Shown here piece by piece: positions 1 through 8,126 of a stretch of DNA of 64,000 nucleotides; the first letter of the stretch is position 1; every line of letters starts with the position of its first letter. Where the stretch lies: NCBI GenBank assembly GCA_002172675.1, contig NETF01000173.1, forward strand, positions 1 through 64,000, read 5' to 3'. Made by a program: the position numbers and the translations under genes. This DNA comes from an unicellular cyanobacterium SU3 (GTDB lineage: Bacteria; Cyanobacteriota; Cyanobacteriia; Cyanobacteriales; Microcystaceae). The notes beneath the pieces were generated by a model. The model worked only from the letters and a program-made list of their open reading frames with translations, searched no databases and had not been told where the DNA came from.

Positions 1-123
1 TTAAGTCCAATCTTCTATTATATAAAACAAACTTATGTTTAAGGAGGTTTTTTGGGCTGTTTCAACGTAAATTGGCGATCGCAGATTAACGTTTCGCCTC
101 TCTGAAACTGAGTTTGTGATCTA

Positions 124-196
124 CTGAGTGTAGCATAATGGTCAATGCACCAGTCTCATAAGCTGGAGTATGTGGGTTCAAGTCCCATCGCTGCTA
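124..196 (+). tRNA. divergent tRNA with CAT anticodon (Met or Ile2), imperfect acceptor stem
   Basis: The sequence folds as a cloverleaf. The D stem is GCAT/ATGC (133-136 with 145-148) around a GG-containing loop. The anticodon stem CCAGT/GCTGG closes the loop CTCATAA, giving anticodon CAT at 157-159. The T arm is GTGGG/CCCAT around TTCAAGT. The inner four acceptor pairs form (AGTG with CGCT), but the outer three do not, so the gene may be damaged at its 5' end or be a pseudo-tRNA. CAT could be Met, or Ile if the C is modified to lysidine. It differs from usual cyanobacterial elongator Met tRNA and lies only 18 bases before a second divergent tRNA. Confidence 0.5.
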
Positions 197-214
197 CTGA
201 CACCATATAAATAT

Positions 215-288
215 GGTGCCGTAGACAAATTGGTAAAGTCACCTGCCTTTCACGTAGGAGTTTGCGGGCTCAAACCCCGTCGGCACTG
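215..288 (+). tRNA. divergent tRNA-Glu (TTC anticodon)
   Basis: A complete cloverleaf can be drawn. The acceptor is GGTGCCG/CGGCACT with one G-T pair, and the D arm is GAC/GTC with a GG loop. The anticodon stem CCTGC/GTAGG closes loop CTTTCAC (anticodon TTC at 249-251). The T arm is GCGGG/CCCGT. The T loop reads CTCAAAC, so the normally invariant T54 is C. The sequence is unlike the standard cyanobacterial tRNA-Glu. With the preceding CAT tRNA it looks like the end of one of the dense tRNA arrays known from some cyanobacterial plasmids and chromosomes (inference). Confidence 0.6.
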
Positions 289-314
289 CTATTTTTTTAG
301 ATAAAACTCTGAAC

Positions 315-1352
315 TTAATAAGGTTGCAGTTGCCACACCTTAACCATTTTATCTTCGGCCCCACTGTAGAGATATTGACCATCGGGACTAAATGCCAGAG
401 ATAAAACCCATCCCCGATGACCCTGTAACGTGGTTAATTTGCGCCCTGTGGCTAGATCAAATAACATAATGCTTCCCTCCTTATTAGCTGTGGCAACGGT
501 ACGATTATCGGGGGAAACAGCGATTGTGTTAATTTCTAGTTTGGGACCTTTAGTAGACCAAACTTGTTGAAGGGTGGTGAGATCCCAACTTTTGACAAAA
601 TTGCGGACTGCAGCCACTAATTGCGTTCCATCGCTGCTAATTTTCAGATCATTGATAAATCCTGGTTGTTGGGAGGAAGTATTTAATAATTCAAAAGTCG
701 TTGCATCCCAAAACTTAAAAGTGCGATCGCTTCCTATTGCTCCGGTAATAAACATAGTACCGTCCGGAGTATATTGAACGCTAGTGGTGGGACCAATATT
801 GGCCCCGATGGTTTTAATCAGTTCTCCAGACTCAAGATCCCAAATTCTAATCGTTTGATCGTCTCCACTAACACTAACAATATTGTTCCCATCGGGACTA
901 ATAGCCACATCACTGACTTTTCCTGTATGTTTTCTGAGAAAACTTAATTTTTGTCCATCGGATAAGCTTAAAACCATCACGGTTTGATCGTCACCCACGA
1001 CTAAAATATCTTTTTCGACATTAAAAGCAATAGAAGAATAATTATTAACTAAAACCGCTTTACTGTAGAGGGTTTCTTTCGTTTCTAAATCAATGGCAGT
1101 CAGTTCTCCATCTCCTGTCCCAACTAATAATAATTTACCGTCAGGGGTAATAGCAAGAGATTTCACCACACCATTAAACCCCTGTAAATCTTCAACGGTT
1201 ATATTCGCTTGAGCAAGATAATCTCTTGATTGAGATAAGGGAACTTGTGCAGAAACTTTTGACCCAATCACAGAATAATTTAGGGTTAAGGCGACACTAA
1301 TTCCTGCAATAGTAGAGGATAAAAATTTTATATAGTTTACTTGTTTTATCAT
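315..1352 (-). CDS. exported or membrane-anchored WD40-repeat protein
   Basis: 345 residues. The N-terminal hydrophobic stretch (about residues 10-35, with VSAQV near its end) looks like a signal peptide. From about residue 58 to the C-terminus there are WD40 blades, with repeated SPDG turns and WDLESG, FWDATT, SWDLTT and VWQLQPY strands. Such a beta-propeller normally serves as a binding scaffold, and no catalytic domain is present. The family is very common in cyanobacteria and its partner here is unknown. The start is the ATG at 1352. It reads toward the tRNA pair and has no clear operon partner. Confidence 0.85.
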   Translation of the reverse strand: MIKQVNYIKFLSSTIAGISVALTLNYSVIGSKVSAQVPLSQSRDYLAQANITVEDLQGFNGVVKSLAITPDGKLLLVGTGDGELTAIDLETKETLYSKAVLVNNYSSIAFNVEKDILVVGDDQTVMVLSLSDGQKLSFLRKHTGKVSDVAISPDGNNIVSVSGDDQTIRIWDLESGELIKTIGANIGPTTSVQYTPDGTMFITGAIGSDRTFKFWDATTFELLNTSSQQPGFINDLKISSDGTQLVAAVRNFVKSWDLTTLQQVWSTKGPKLEINTIAVSPDNRTVATANKEGSIMLFDLATGRKLTTLQGHRGWVLSLAFSPDGQYLYSGAEDKMVKVWQLQPY

Positions 1353-1491
1353 AATTTATCCTAAGATAGTAACTTTTTGCTATTAATCCCATAGGTTACA
1401 AAATCTTTTGAAGAAAAACAAGGAACCAGTTGACTGTTTATCAACTGGCATAATTGTTATCTATTTTTCGTTAAATCCTTATTAATTACTG

Positions 1492-2433
1492 TCAAATTTC
1501 ATGAACCGCAGAATGACTCGATTGTGCTAAATAAATTCCTGTTAGAATAATCATAAAACCTAGACCCGTAATGGAGGTTAAACCCTCGGCAAAAATGATC
1601 CAAGCTAATATCGCACTAACAATGGGTTCTAATAATAGAAACATCGCAATAAAACTAGCGGAAAATTTATCCAAAGAATCCGCTCATAATCTTTGTCCTA
1701 ACCCTTCCGAGATTAGACCTAAACCTATGACAGCTAACCAAGTTTGCCAGGTATTCGGAAATAAATTACCTTCAGTTAATAAAATAAAGGGAACCAATAA
1801 AACACTACCAACTCCACACCGCCAAAGTAAAATCGTTGTGGCAGAAAAACGACTTCTCAACTGTTCAACAATCAAAAAATAAATACCCAAAAAAACAGCC
1901 GAAAATAAGGCATAAAAATCTCCAATTAAATGACTATTTGTCCCTTGTAAATCTTCTAATCCGAGAAAAATTGCCCCTGATAACGCTAAGATCATTCCGA
2001 ATATAAATTTACTGTCAAAGTGTTTTTTGAATAATAACCAAGCGAGAATACTGGTAAAAATAGGAGTCATATTATTCAATAACATACAGTTAGCAACACT
2101 GGTATATTGTAAAGAAATTGCCCACAATCCTAACGAGGTAATGGACAGAATACCTACTAAGAATAAAAGCAACCAATGTTGAGGGGTTAAAGGTGATTGG
2201 ATTTCAATGTTTTCAGAAGAATAAAATCGCTGTCTAATGGTTTGAGCTAAGCCAAACACCATAAAAAATATAAATAATCGATTAAAAACAGTGCTATTTG
2301 CACTTAACTCATTTTCACTAATACGAATAAAAATAGGTGCAAAAGAAATAGAAATTAAAGCAATTACTAGAGTTAAAAACGGAATAAAATTAACCCTAGT
2401 ATTATCCTGAGAGGTAAGTTTTAGTTGCATCAT
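1492..2433 (-). pseudogene. EamA/DMT-type permease interrupted by one in-frame TGA
   Basis: Two open stretches, 1684-2433 and 1492-1674, lie in the same frame and are separated only by a TGA at 1684-1686 on the minus strand (protein context EGLGQRL-stop-ADSLDKF). Read through, they give about 313 residues with ten hydrophobic segments in two EamA halves, the normal size of a drug/metabolite-superfamily exporter. The second half keeps the typical FLLLEPIVSAILAW segment. No frameshift is needed. The gene is therefore either a very young nonsense pseudogene or carries a base error. The substrate cannot be told. Confidence 0.8.
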
Positions 2434-2531
2434 TTTTCTAACAGATTCACATTATCAATTATCCATAAATTAGGGGTTAAGAAATAATTTTCCTAACCCC
2501 TAAATTTAACCATCTAAACCCCTATAATTAA

Positions 2532-3272
2532 CTAGGTTGTAGGAAACAAACTGGTTGGCTGTTGTTGCGCCAAGAATCTTTGATTGACGACTTCTTGAAA
2601 AGCGTTTAAATCGTTTTGCCAATCATCAATTCCTTGCTTTAACTTAGTAATTACTTCCTGAGGATTTCCGACCGCTAAATTATAATTAAAATTACCCGCA
2701 AATAATAAAGCAGGAATGGCAGATTTATCCGGCATTTGGATTTTAGCTTCGTTAATACTGAGGCTAAATTGACAGCGATCGAGTTGATACAGTAAATTTA
2801 AACCAGCTTGTAAAGGTGCATTGCCATAATTTTGCCACTCACCAGGAGATAAAAGGTTTTGAGTAATGAAGTTTCTGGCACCTTGATCATTGCCTGGAAA
2901 GGGAACTAAACTTTTAGGAGTAATCGATAATCCTTGGTACTCTGCATTAGCAAGTTTATCTACATATTGACGAGCAACATTAGGAATATTCAGTTCACCA
3001 GGTTTTTTGGTTCCGAGAGATTCCATAAAGGTAATGGTGCGAGGTTGAGCAACGATACTGACACCATTTTGAAAGGTTACTTGTGAAAGATTTTGCCCTA
3101 AAACCGGTTGTTTTCCTAATTCCCACTCATTAGGAACAATACCTGTCTGTTTAAGAAACTCTTGAGAGAGCATGGTGGGATTAAGATTTTTGGCCGAGAT
3201 AGCGATCGCTAATTCTTGAATTTCCCGAACTTCTAGGGATTGTTTTTGTGTTTGGTCCGATGGAGTTGCCAT
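2532..3272 (-). CDS. conserved cyanobacterial protein of unknown function
   Basis: 246 residues from the ATG at 3272; a longer frame to 3308 would need TTG and has no better ribosome site, so the ATG after GGGAAATATT is preferred. The protein is soluble, without signal peptide or membrane segment. It has a helical N-terminal part (EIQELAIAI), a middle with MESLGTKKPGELNIPN, and an ending rich in Gln. I recognise no catalytic motif. The next gene downstream (3375-4262, upstream on this strand) is also a conserved unknown, about 100 bases away, so the two may be co-transcribed. Confidence 0.7.
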   Translation of the reverse strand: MATPSDQTQKQSLEVREIQELAIAISAKNLNPTMLSQEFLKQTGIVPNEWELGKQPVLGQNLSQVTFQNGVSIVAQPRTITFMESLGTKKPGELNIPNVARQYVDKLANAEYQGLSITPKSLVPFPGNDQGARNFITQNLLSPGEWQNYGNAPLQAGLNLLYQLDRCQFSLSINEAKIQMPDKSAIPALLFAGNFNYNLAVGNPQEVITKLKQGIDDWQNDLNAFQEVVNQRFLAQQQPTSLFPTT

Positions 3273-3374
3273 AATATTTCCCTTAATGGTTTCTAAATGC
3301 GCTACCAAAGTCTGGCTATTCCCAGTTTAGGGGTTAAGGGGCCTCTCCATCGTTATTCATTAAGAAATGTTATG

Positions 3375-4262
3375 TTATATTTCAGCCACTGCTCTTTCTA
3401 TTAAGCGTCTAGCTAAGGTTTGAGTTCCAGTGTGTTCATAATAATTAGTGGTCATGTCCAAAAAGGCAGCAAAATAATCTAACTTATCTTCTGAATATTC
3501 AATAAAGTTGCTCAAGCGATCAAAAAGTCCCTCTCGACTGATATCTTTTTTGGCAACAAACTCTGACATCCAACCTTTAACGGAGTCAAAACTTTCCCCG
3601 ATAAAATCTAGTTGATTACTGGTTTTATTCCCAGGAATCTCTTTTTTAATGTCCTTAAATGTACCATTATTTTCTAATTCTTTAGGAGAAAGATTATTAA
3701 GTGTTGACTCTACTTTCATAATAAAATCAGGACCGAAAGGAATTAATCCATCTAAACAAACTAAAGCAGCCATTCTCATTAAAGATTCTCCGCTGTAATC
3801 CCCTAAAGAAGCAACAAAATCCCCGATACTATCCCCAGGAATACCATTAATTTGACAAAACGCCACTAATTCCGTTACTAATTTTAAGGATAAATCGATT
3901 GCTTGCGCTTTGTCTGCGTTGGGAGTAATACGGTTTAAAAAGCCAAGAAATGAGACTTTTTCCCCGATTTTATTGGCTAACGCAGCCGTAGCTAAAGCTT
4001 TATCACTACTGTCAATCGTCTGATATAACCATAAGGCCCGTTGATAACCTTGGGATTTATCATTAAACAGATAAACCGCGCGATCGCCAATTTGTTGGAT
4101 CATCTCTTCATCGGTTTCTCCTGTCACCGTCCGAATCGTATTCTCAAACCCAACTAAGTTATCCCATTCCCCAGGAACCACATAATCAAGGGTTCTTAAG
4201 ACTCTAACAGTCATGTTATTAGTGGGGAGTTCGTCTACAATTTCATAAATAGGTTTACTCAT
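3375..4262 (-). CDS. conserved all-helical protein of unknown function
   Basis: 295 residues from ATG 4262, which follows GAGGTG; an in-frame ATG at 4295 would add 11 residues. The protein is acidic and appears mostly helical, with no signal peptide or membrane segment. Notable stretches are VPGEWDNLVGFENTIRTVTG near the N-terminus and LMRMAALVCLDGLIPFGPDF in the middle. I do not recognise the family. It lies upstream of 2532-3272 in the same direction, which suggests a shared transcript. Confidence 0.65.
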   Translation of the reverse strand: MSKPIYEIVDELPTNNMTVRVLRTLDYVVPGEWDNLVGFENTIRTVTGETDEEMIQQIGDRAVYLFNDKSQGYQRALWLYQTIDSSDKALATAALANKIGEKVSFLGFLNRITPNADKAQAIDLSLKLVTELVAFCQINGIPGDSIGDFVASLGDYSGESLMRMAALVCLDGLIPFGPDFIMKVESTLNNLSPKELENNGTFKDIKKEIPGNKTSNQLDFIGESFDSVKGWMSEFVAKKDISREGLFDRLSNFIEYSEDKLDYFAAFLDMTTNYYEHTGTQTLARRLIERAVAEI

Positions 4263-4349
4263 AACACCTCGTGGCAATAATTTAACGTATGACATAACTG
4301 TATCTTATTCGTCCTAATATTTGAGTAGAATAAAATAACTGACCTACTA

Positions 4350-4784
4350 TTATTCAGGTAAATAGTCCATATTTAATACTTGTTCAAACTTAAAAGGACA
4401 AATTTCAGGGAAGGTATTTAAAGACAGTTCAGTTTCATCGGCTGCTTGTTTTCTTGCTTCTTGATAACTTTCATCAAAAATCTCCTCAAAATATCGTTTT
4501 AAACTTGGACTATTTCTAAAAGCTTTTAAAATACGTCTTCTATGTTCTCGGATACTTCTGCGCCAACTACCGCTTTGTTTTGTTGGTTGATATTTCCATT
4601 TTAGTAAGTGCATCAACACGACAATTAAGTTACTTTCTAACGCATTTTTCTGACTTATTCCCATGTCTTCTATTTCTTCAATTAAGTTGGTAACGTCTAA
4701 TTCTGATAACCTTCCCTCTCTTAATAGCTGTACGGTTTCTTCTAACCATAAACAGTAATCTTTATCGTATAATTTTGTTTGCAT
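4350..4784 (-). CDS. DUF29 family protein (copy 1)
   Basis: 144 residues, the normal length for DUF29. It has the family's landmarks: YDKDYCLWLEETVQLLREG at the N-terminus, LDVTNLIEEIEDMG, and a basic SWRRSIREHRRRI helix. DUF29 proteins are small, helical, abundant in cyanobacteria and of unknown function. It lies 14 bases from a second, closely related copy (4799-5233), so the pair is a tandem duplication. GAGG in front of the ATG supports the start. Confidence 0.85.
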   Translation of the reverse strand: MQTKLYDKDYCLWLEETVQLLREGRLSELDVTNLIEEIEDMGISQKNALESNLIVVLMHLLKWKYQPTKQSGSWRRSIREHRRRILKAFRNSPSLKRYFEEIFDESYQEARKQAADETELSLNTFPEICPFKFEQVLNMDYLPE

Positions 4785-4798
4785 AATAGCCTCTATTT

Positions 4799-5233
4799 TT
4801 ATTCAGGTAAATAGTCTATATCTAAAACTTGTTCAAACGTAAAAGGACAATTCATAGGAAAAGTTTTTAAGGGTAAACCTGTTTCAATTGATGCTTGTTT
4901 TCTTGCTTTTTGATAACAAAGTTTAAAAACTTCGTCAAAATAGCGTTTTAAACTAGGACTATCAGCAAAATCATCCTCTAGTCTATCTCGATGTTCAAAA
5001 ATAGTAGATAACCAGCTTCTTGAACGCTTTTGTAGTTGATATTTATATTTTAATAGGTGACACAGAAGAATTTTTAAGTTACTTTTTACTGCTTTTTTTT
5101 CGCTTCTTCCCATGTCTTCTATTTCTTCAATTAAATTATTAACATCTAATTCTCTTAATCTTCCCTCTCTTAATAATTGTGCAGTTTCTTCTAACCACAA
5201 ACAGTAATCTTTCTCGTATAATTTTGTTTTCAT
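4799..5233 (-). CDS. DUF29 family protein (copy 2)
   Basis: 144 residues from ATG 5233, which is preceded by GAGAGGTCATA; the seven-codon upstream extension to 5254 is less likely. It matches the neighbouring copy at both ends (KDYCLWLEET, and the final FEQVLDIDYLPE). The middle differs, with SWLSTIFEHRDRLEDDF where copy 1 has SWRRSIREHRRRI. It was probably made by duplication followed by divergence. The function is unknown. Confidence 0.85.
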   Translation of the reverse strand: MKTKLYEKDYCLWLEETAQLLREGRLRELDVNNLIEEIEDMGRSEKKAVKSNLKILLCHLLKYKYQLQKRSRSWLSTIFEHRDRLEDDFADSPSLKRYFDEVFKLCYQKARKQASIETGLPLKTFPMNCPFTFEQVLDIDYLPE

Positions 5234-5271
5234 TATGACCTCTCTATAACTCACAAAAAATTTTAGTTACT

Positions 5272-6237
5272 TTAGAAAAAGCTTTTAATCAGAGTAAGAT
5301 TAAACTTCCCATAACCATCAGTTACATGATTGAGGTGAGGCTGTAATTTTTCATGAACTTTCCCTAAAGCGTGAAAAGGAATAGAAGGACAAAAATGATG
5401 TTCCCCATGAAACGGCATATTCCACATCAATATTCTGATAGAAAAAATTGTTAAAGTCGTGCGAGTATTGGCGCAAAGATTAGCATCTAAGCTACAACCT
5501 GTATGTTCAGCGAGTAAAATAAATCTTAGTAAGGGTTGTCCTACCGCTAAAGGTAACAGCCAACCTAAGAAAAACCAAGCTTGTTGATAATAGAATGAAA
5601 CTGCGATCGCTGCTAAATAAATTAATAATTGAAGTTGCACAGATCGTTGAATTTTCCCTTTAACCATTTCTCGAATATAAGGAAACCCTTGAAACTGTCC
5701 CGTAACACATAGAAAATGAGTTTGTAGTTTCCCTAACCACCAAGGAATACCACTTAGGATCCAAACATATTCCCAGAGATTTGTCGGGGTTAAATCAGTC
5801 AATTCGGGATCTTTGTTTTCAATACGAGTATAACGATGATGCCAGATATGATAAAAACAATAAAAGGTAATATTGTAAAAGGATAATAACCCGGCAAACC
5901 AGCCTACAATTTCATTGAGACGAGGGTTAGCAAAAGCAGTATAATGAACACATTCATGAAGGGCGGCAAACATCGATGCTAGACTAAATCCATAGATAAT
6001 TAAACTAGGAATTCTAATCAAAAGATTGTCTATCCCTAACCAAAAATAGCCACTAACAACAATGATAGTTAAATGTAGAAATAACTGTATTAAACCTTTA
6101 ACATTAGAGCGTTCATTTAGTTCTGTGAGTTCATCCTTAGAAAAAACATCTTGAGGTGATAAATAAGCCTTAGTTTGCTCTAAGTCTGGGGCAAAATTTT
6201 GTTCTAGGGTCACAGGGTTTGATATTAACTCAGACAT
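5272..6237 (-). CDS. membrane fatty-acid desaturase/hydroxylase family enzyme
   Basis: 321 residues from ATG 6237; the three-codon TTG extension is not preferred. The three histidine clusters of di-iron membrane desaturases are present: HECVH, HIWHH and HGEHH. Further histidines and four to five hydrophobic segments lie between them. In this superfamily the histidines bind two irons that activate oxygen to desaturate or hydroxylate acyl lipids, sphingoid bases or carotenoids. The sequence is not an obvious DesA/B/C/D or CrtR, so the substrate is left open. It stands alone, with DUF29 genes downstream. Confidence 0.85.
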   Translation of the reverse strand: MSELISNPVTLEQNFAPDLEQTKAYLSPQDVFSKDELTELNERSNVKGLIQLFLHLTIIVVSGYFWLGIDNLLIRIPSLIIYGFSLASMFAALHECVHYTAFANPRLNEIVGWFAGLLSFYNITFYCFYHIWHHRYTRIENKDPELTDLTPTNLWEYVWILSGIPWWLGKLQTHFLCVTGQFQGFPYIREMVKGKIQRSVQLQLLIYLAAIAVSFYYQQAWFFLGWLLPLAVGQPLLRFILLAEHTGCSLDANLCANTRTTLTIFSIRILMWNMPFHGEHHFCPSIPFHALGKVHEKLQPHLNHVTDGYGKFNLTLIKSFF

Positions 6238-6324
6238 ACCACACAATTTTGATGAATGAAATAATAATGTTTTTATATTGAAAATCTTAACTCATATTTA
6301 TTATATAACACAGATTAAAGTAGT

Positions 6325-6384
6325 GTGGGTTAGACGGCGAGAATTTAGGTTATAACAAGAATATAAGAATCGGTCGTAACCCAC
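6325..6384. repeat. small inverted-repeat element with GTGGGTTA ends
   Basis: GTGGGTTA at 6325-6332 is matched in inverse by TAACCCAC at 6377-6384, about 60 bases end to end, between the desaturase and DUF4926 genes. A related half (CGTCGTAACCCA) occurs alone near 14588. This fits a decayed dispersed miniature element, but the evidence is only two partial copies in the window. Confidence 0.35.
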
Positions 6385-6411
6385 CATTTTAGTTAAAATA
6401 ATCCACGACAT

Positions 6412-6654
6412 CTAAGCTGATTCTAAACTTCTAACATGAAGCACTTCGTTACTCATTAAAGACTCAATTTGTGATTCAGCAACAGTGACAACTGCAATGG
6501 TTTCTCCCACAGCATTAAACACTTCTAAACTATAACCATCTTCTCCATTTTTAACGGGATGATATTCAACAATAGTTGCTACATCTCCTCGACAGAGTTT
6601 ATAGTTTGGTAAGTCTTCTTTTAAGGCGACTCTAGTAAATAGTTCAAATTTCAT
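6412..6654 (-). CDS. DUF4926 domain protein
   Basis: 80 residues with the short SH3-like fold expected of DUF4926: FELFTRVALKEDLPNYKLCRGDVATIVEY, then a GYSLEVFNAVGETIAVVTV strand pair. Such proteins are common in cyanobacteria next to toxin-antitoxin-like or transposon genes. The biochemical role is unknown. The start is the ATG at 6654. It lies just upstream of the RAYT element. Confidence 0.75.
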   Translation of the reverse strand: MKFELFTRVALKEDLPNYKLCRGDVATIVEYHPVKNGEDGYSLEVFNAVGETIAVVTVAESQIESLMSNEVLHVRSLESA

Positions 6655-6721
6655 AATTTAATTTGCTTGTTAGGATAAAGGGTAATAAGTTTAGCATAAC
6701 TCGCTATTTAACAAAATAAGT

Positions 6722-6742
6722 AGGGTGGGAAATGCCCACCTT
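6722..6742. repeat. REP-like palindrome, left copy
   Basis: GGTGGG at 6724-6729 pairs with CCCACC at 6735-6740, within AGGGTGGGAAATGCCCACCTT. It is the inverse of the copy at 7392-7412, with one changed base in the loop side. It lies 28 bases before the RAYT start codon, as REP sequences commonly do. Confidence 0.7.
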
Positions 6743-6769
6743 AGCAAGATAAAATTAGAGTAAAATATT

Positions 6770-7345
6770 ATGTCTAATTATCGTCGTTTTTATGTTCCTG
6801 GTGGAACCTATTTTTTTACAATTGTTACTCATCAAAGAAAGCCTTATTTTGATAATTATGATAACATTGATAAACTTCGTACAATAGTAGCAACTGTAAA
6901 AAAAGAGATGCCTTTTAATATTATCGGTGCGGTTATTTTACCTGATCATCTTCATTTTCTTTGGACATTACCTCCTAACGCTCAAAACTATTCTAAACGC
7001 ATTGGACGCATGAAAATGCTATTTACAAAATCATTTCGGGGTAATAATGCTTTACCTGAAACCGTTTCTACTTCTCGACAAAAACACCGTGAAAGTAATG
7101 TGTGGCAGCGACGTTTTTGGGAACATACCATACAAGATGAATCAGAGTTAGAAACTTATTTGAATTATATTCATTATAATCCAGTTAAACATGGTTTAGT
7201 TTCTTGTCCTCATTTATGGTTATATTCAAGTTTTCATACTTGGGTTAAAAAAGATGGATATTCATCTCATTGGGGATGTGTTTGTCAGGGAAAATTAGAT
7301 AAGATTCCTAATTTTGATAACATTAAAAATTATGTTGGTGAATGA
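6770..7345 (+). CDS. REP-associated tyrosine transposase (RAYT, Y1/HUH family)
   Basis: 191 residues. The HUH metal-binding motif is DHLHFLW near residue 64. The WQRRFWEHTI motif typical of RAYTs follows, and the likely catalytic tyrosine is in YLNYIHYNPVKHGL. RAYTs are single-domain relatives of IS200/IS605 transposases that nick and join single-stranded REP hairpins and are thought to spread them. The gene is flanked by a palindrome in opposite orientations (6722-6742, 7392-7412), and two further copies lie at 8098-8118 and 15526-15542. The frame is intact, so the enzyme may be active. Confidence 0.88.
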   Translation: MSNYRRFYVPGGTYFFTIVTHQRKPYFDNYDNIDKLRTIVATVKKEMPFNIIGAVILPDHLHFLWTLPPNAQNYSKRIGRMKMLFTKSFRGNNALPETVSTSRQKHRESNVWQRRFWEHTIQDESELETYLNYIHYNPVKHGLVSCPHLWLYSSFHTWVKKDGYSSHWGCVCQGKLDKIPNFDNIKNYVGE

Positions 7346-7391
7346 TGGATATTATCAGAGATTATTTTAGATTGTTTTTTATCTTAGCGGT

Positions 7392-7412
7392 AAGGTGGGC
7401 ATTGCCCACCCT
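7392..7412. repeat. REP-like palindrome, right copy (inverted)
   Basis: GGTGGGC (7394-7400) and GCCCACC (7404-7410) form a 7-bp stem around ATT. The flanking asymmetric bases (AA before, CTA after) show that it is inverted relative to the left copy, so the two bracket the RAYT gene as an inverted pair. Confidence 0.75.
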
Positions 7413-7470
7413 ACAAAGTCTTATTTTGATTATATAATAGTAAGGGGATTTATCCGGTTTTTTGCTAATA

Positions 7471-8100
7471 ATGGTTAAAGACTTTTTTGAACTTTTGATC
7501 GAATTTATTAAGGTAGCTGCTTAGCCGTCATTAATTTGGTATATAGCTTTAAGATATACAAAAGAGTTCAAATCTATATTAAATCGACTACAAACAGCAA
7601 AACTTGGTGGTGCAGAAGTTTCATTAAAAGAACAGGTTAACAAAATAGCTGATCAAACATTACAAGAAACTATCAAGTTAATCAAGCCAAGTATAGACAG
7701 TATAGCGAGTATAAATCATGGGGATGCAGATAGAATCATCTCGATTAGTGCTAATGATATTGATGGAGATGGACAAGATGAACTAATTACTTCTACTATT
7801 GAAGGACCATACTGGGTTCATATTAGATTATTTAAACCTGTAGTAACATTGGTAAATCATGATCACTTTGAGAACAATTTTGTGTTAATTGGAGAAATTT
7901 CTCCAGCTAATTTTATAGAGGATATACAAGATATCGATAATGATAACTGCTATGAAATTATTGTTAATGAAGACGATAAAGAATGTGATAAACCTCACGC
8001 AGCAGGGTATAGAGAAAGAGTTATATATAAATGGAATATTGATAAATTAGTGCCAATTTCCAGAGAAAAAATTCCACCACCACAAGAAGAAAATAAGTAG
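7471..8100 (+). pseudogene. membrane-anchored protein with DxDGDG repeat, broken by TAG
   Basis: One frame runs from ATG 7471 to the TAG at 8098, interrupted only by TAG at 7522-7524. The context reads IEFIKVAA-stop-PSLIWYIALRY, where a Trp codon (TGG) one base away would give a normal transmembrane helix. The rest has a coiled stretch (NRLQTAKLGGAEVSLKEQV) and acidic NDIDGDGQDE and DIDNDNCYE loops, like calcium-binding FG-GAP/dockerin-type repeats. The full product would be about 209 residues. The final stop is supplied by the REP-like repeat at 8098. A downstream TTG at 7849 could start only a fragment. Confidence 0.6.
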
Positions 8101-8118
8101 GGTGGGCAATGCCCACCT
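8098..8118. repeat. REP-like palindrome, third copy
   Basis: TAGGGTGGGCAATGCCCACCT, in the same orientation as the left RAYT copy. Its first three bases are the stop codon of the upstream broken gene, and it separates that gene from the convergent nrdA. This suggests that a REP insertion trimmed the end of the reading frame. Confidence 0.7.
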
Positions 8119-8126
8119 CAAACGGA

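Noticed and set aside
7849-8100. Independent 83-residue gene starting at TTG
   Set aside because: The same frame extends upstream to ATG 7471 through a single TAG, so it is the tail of a broken gene.
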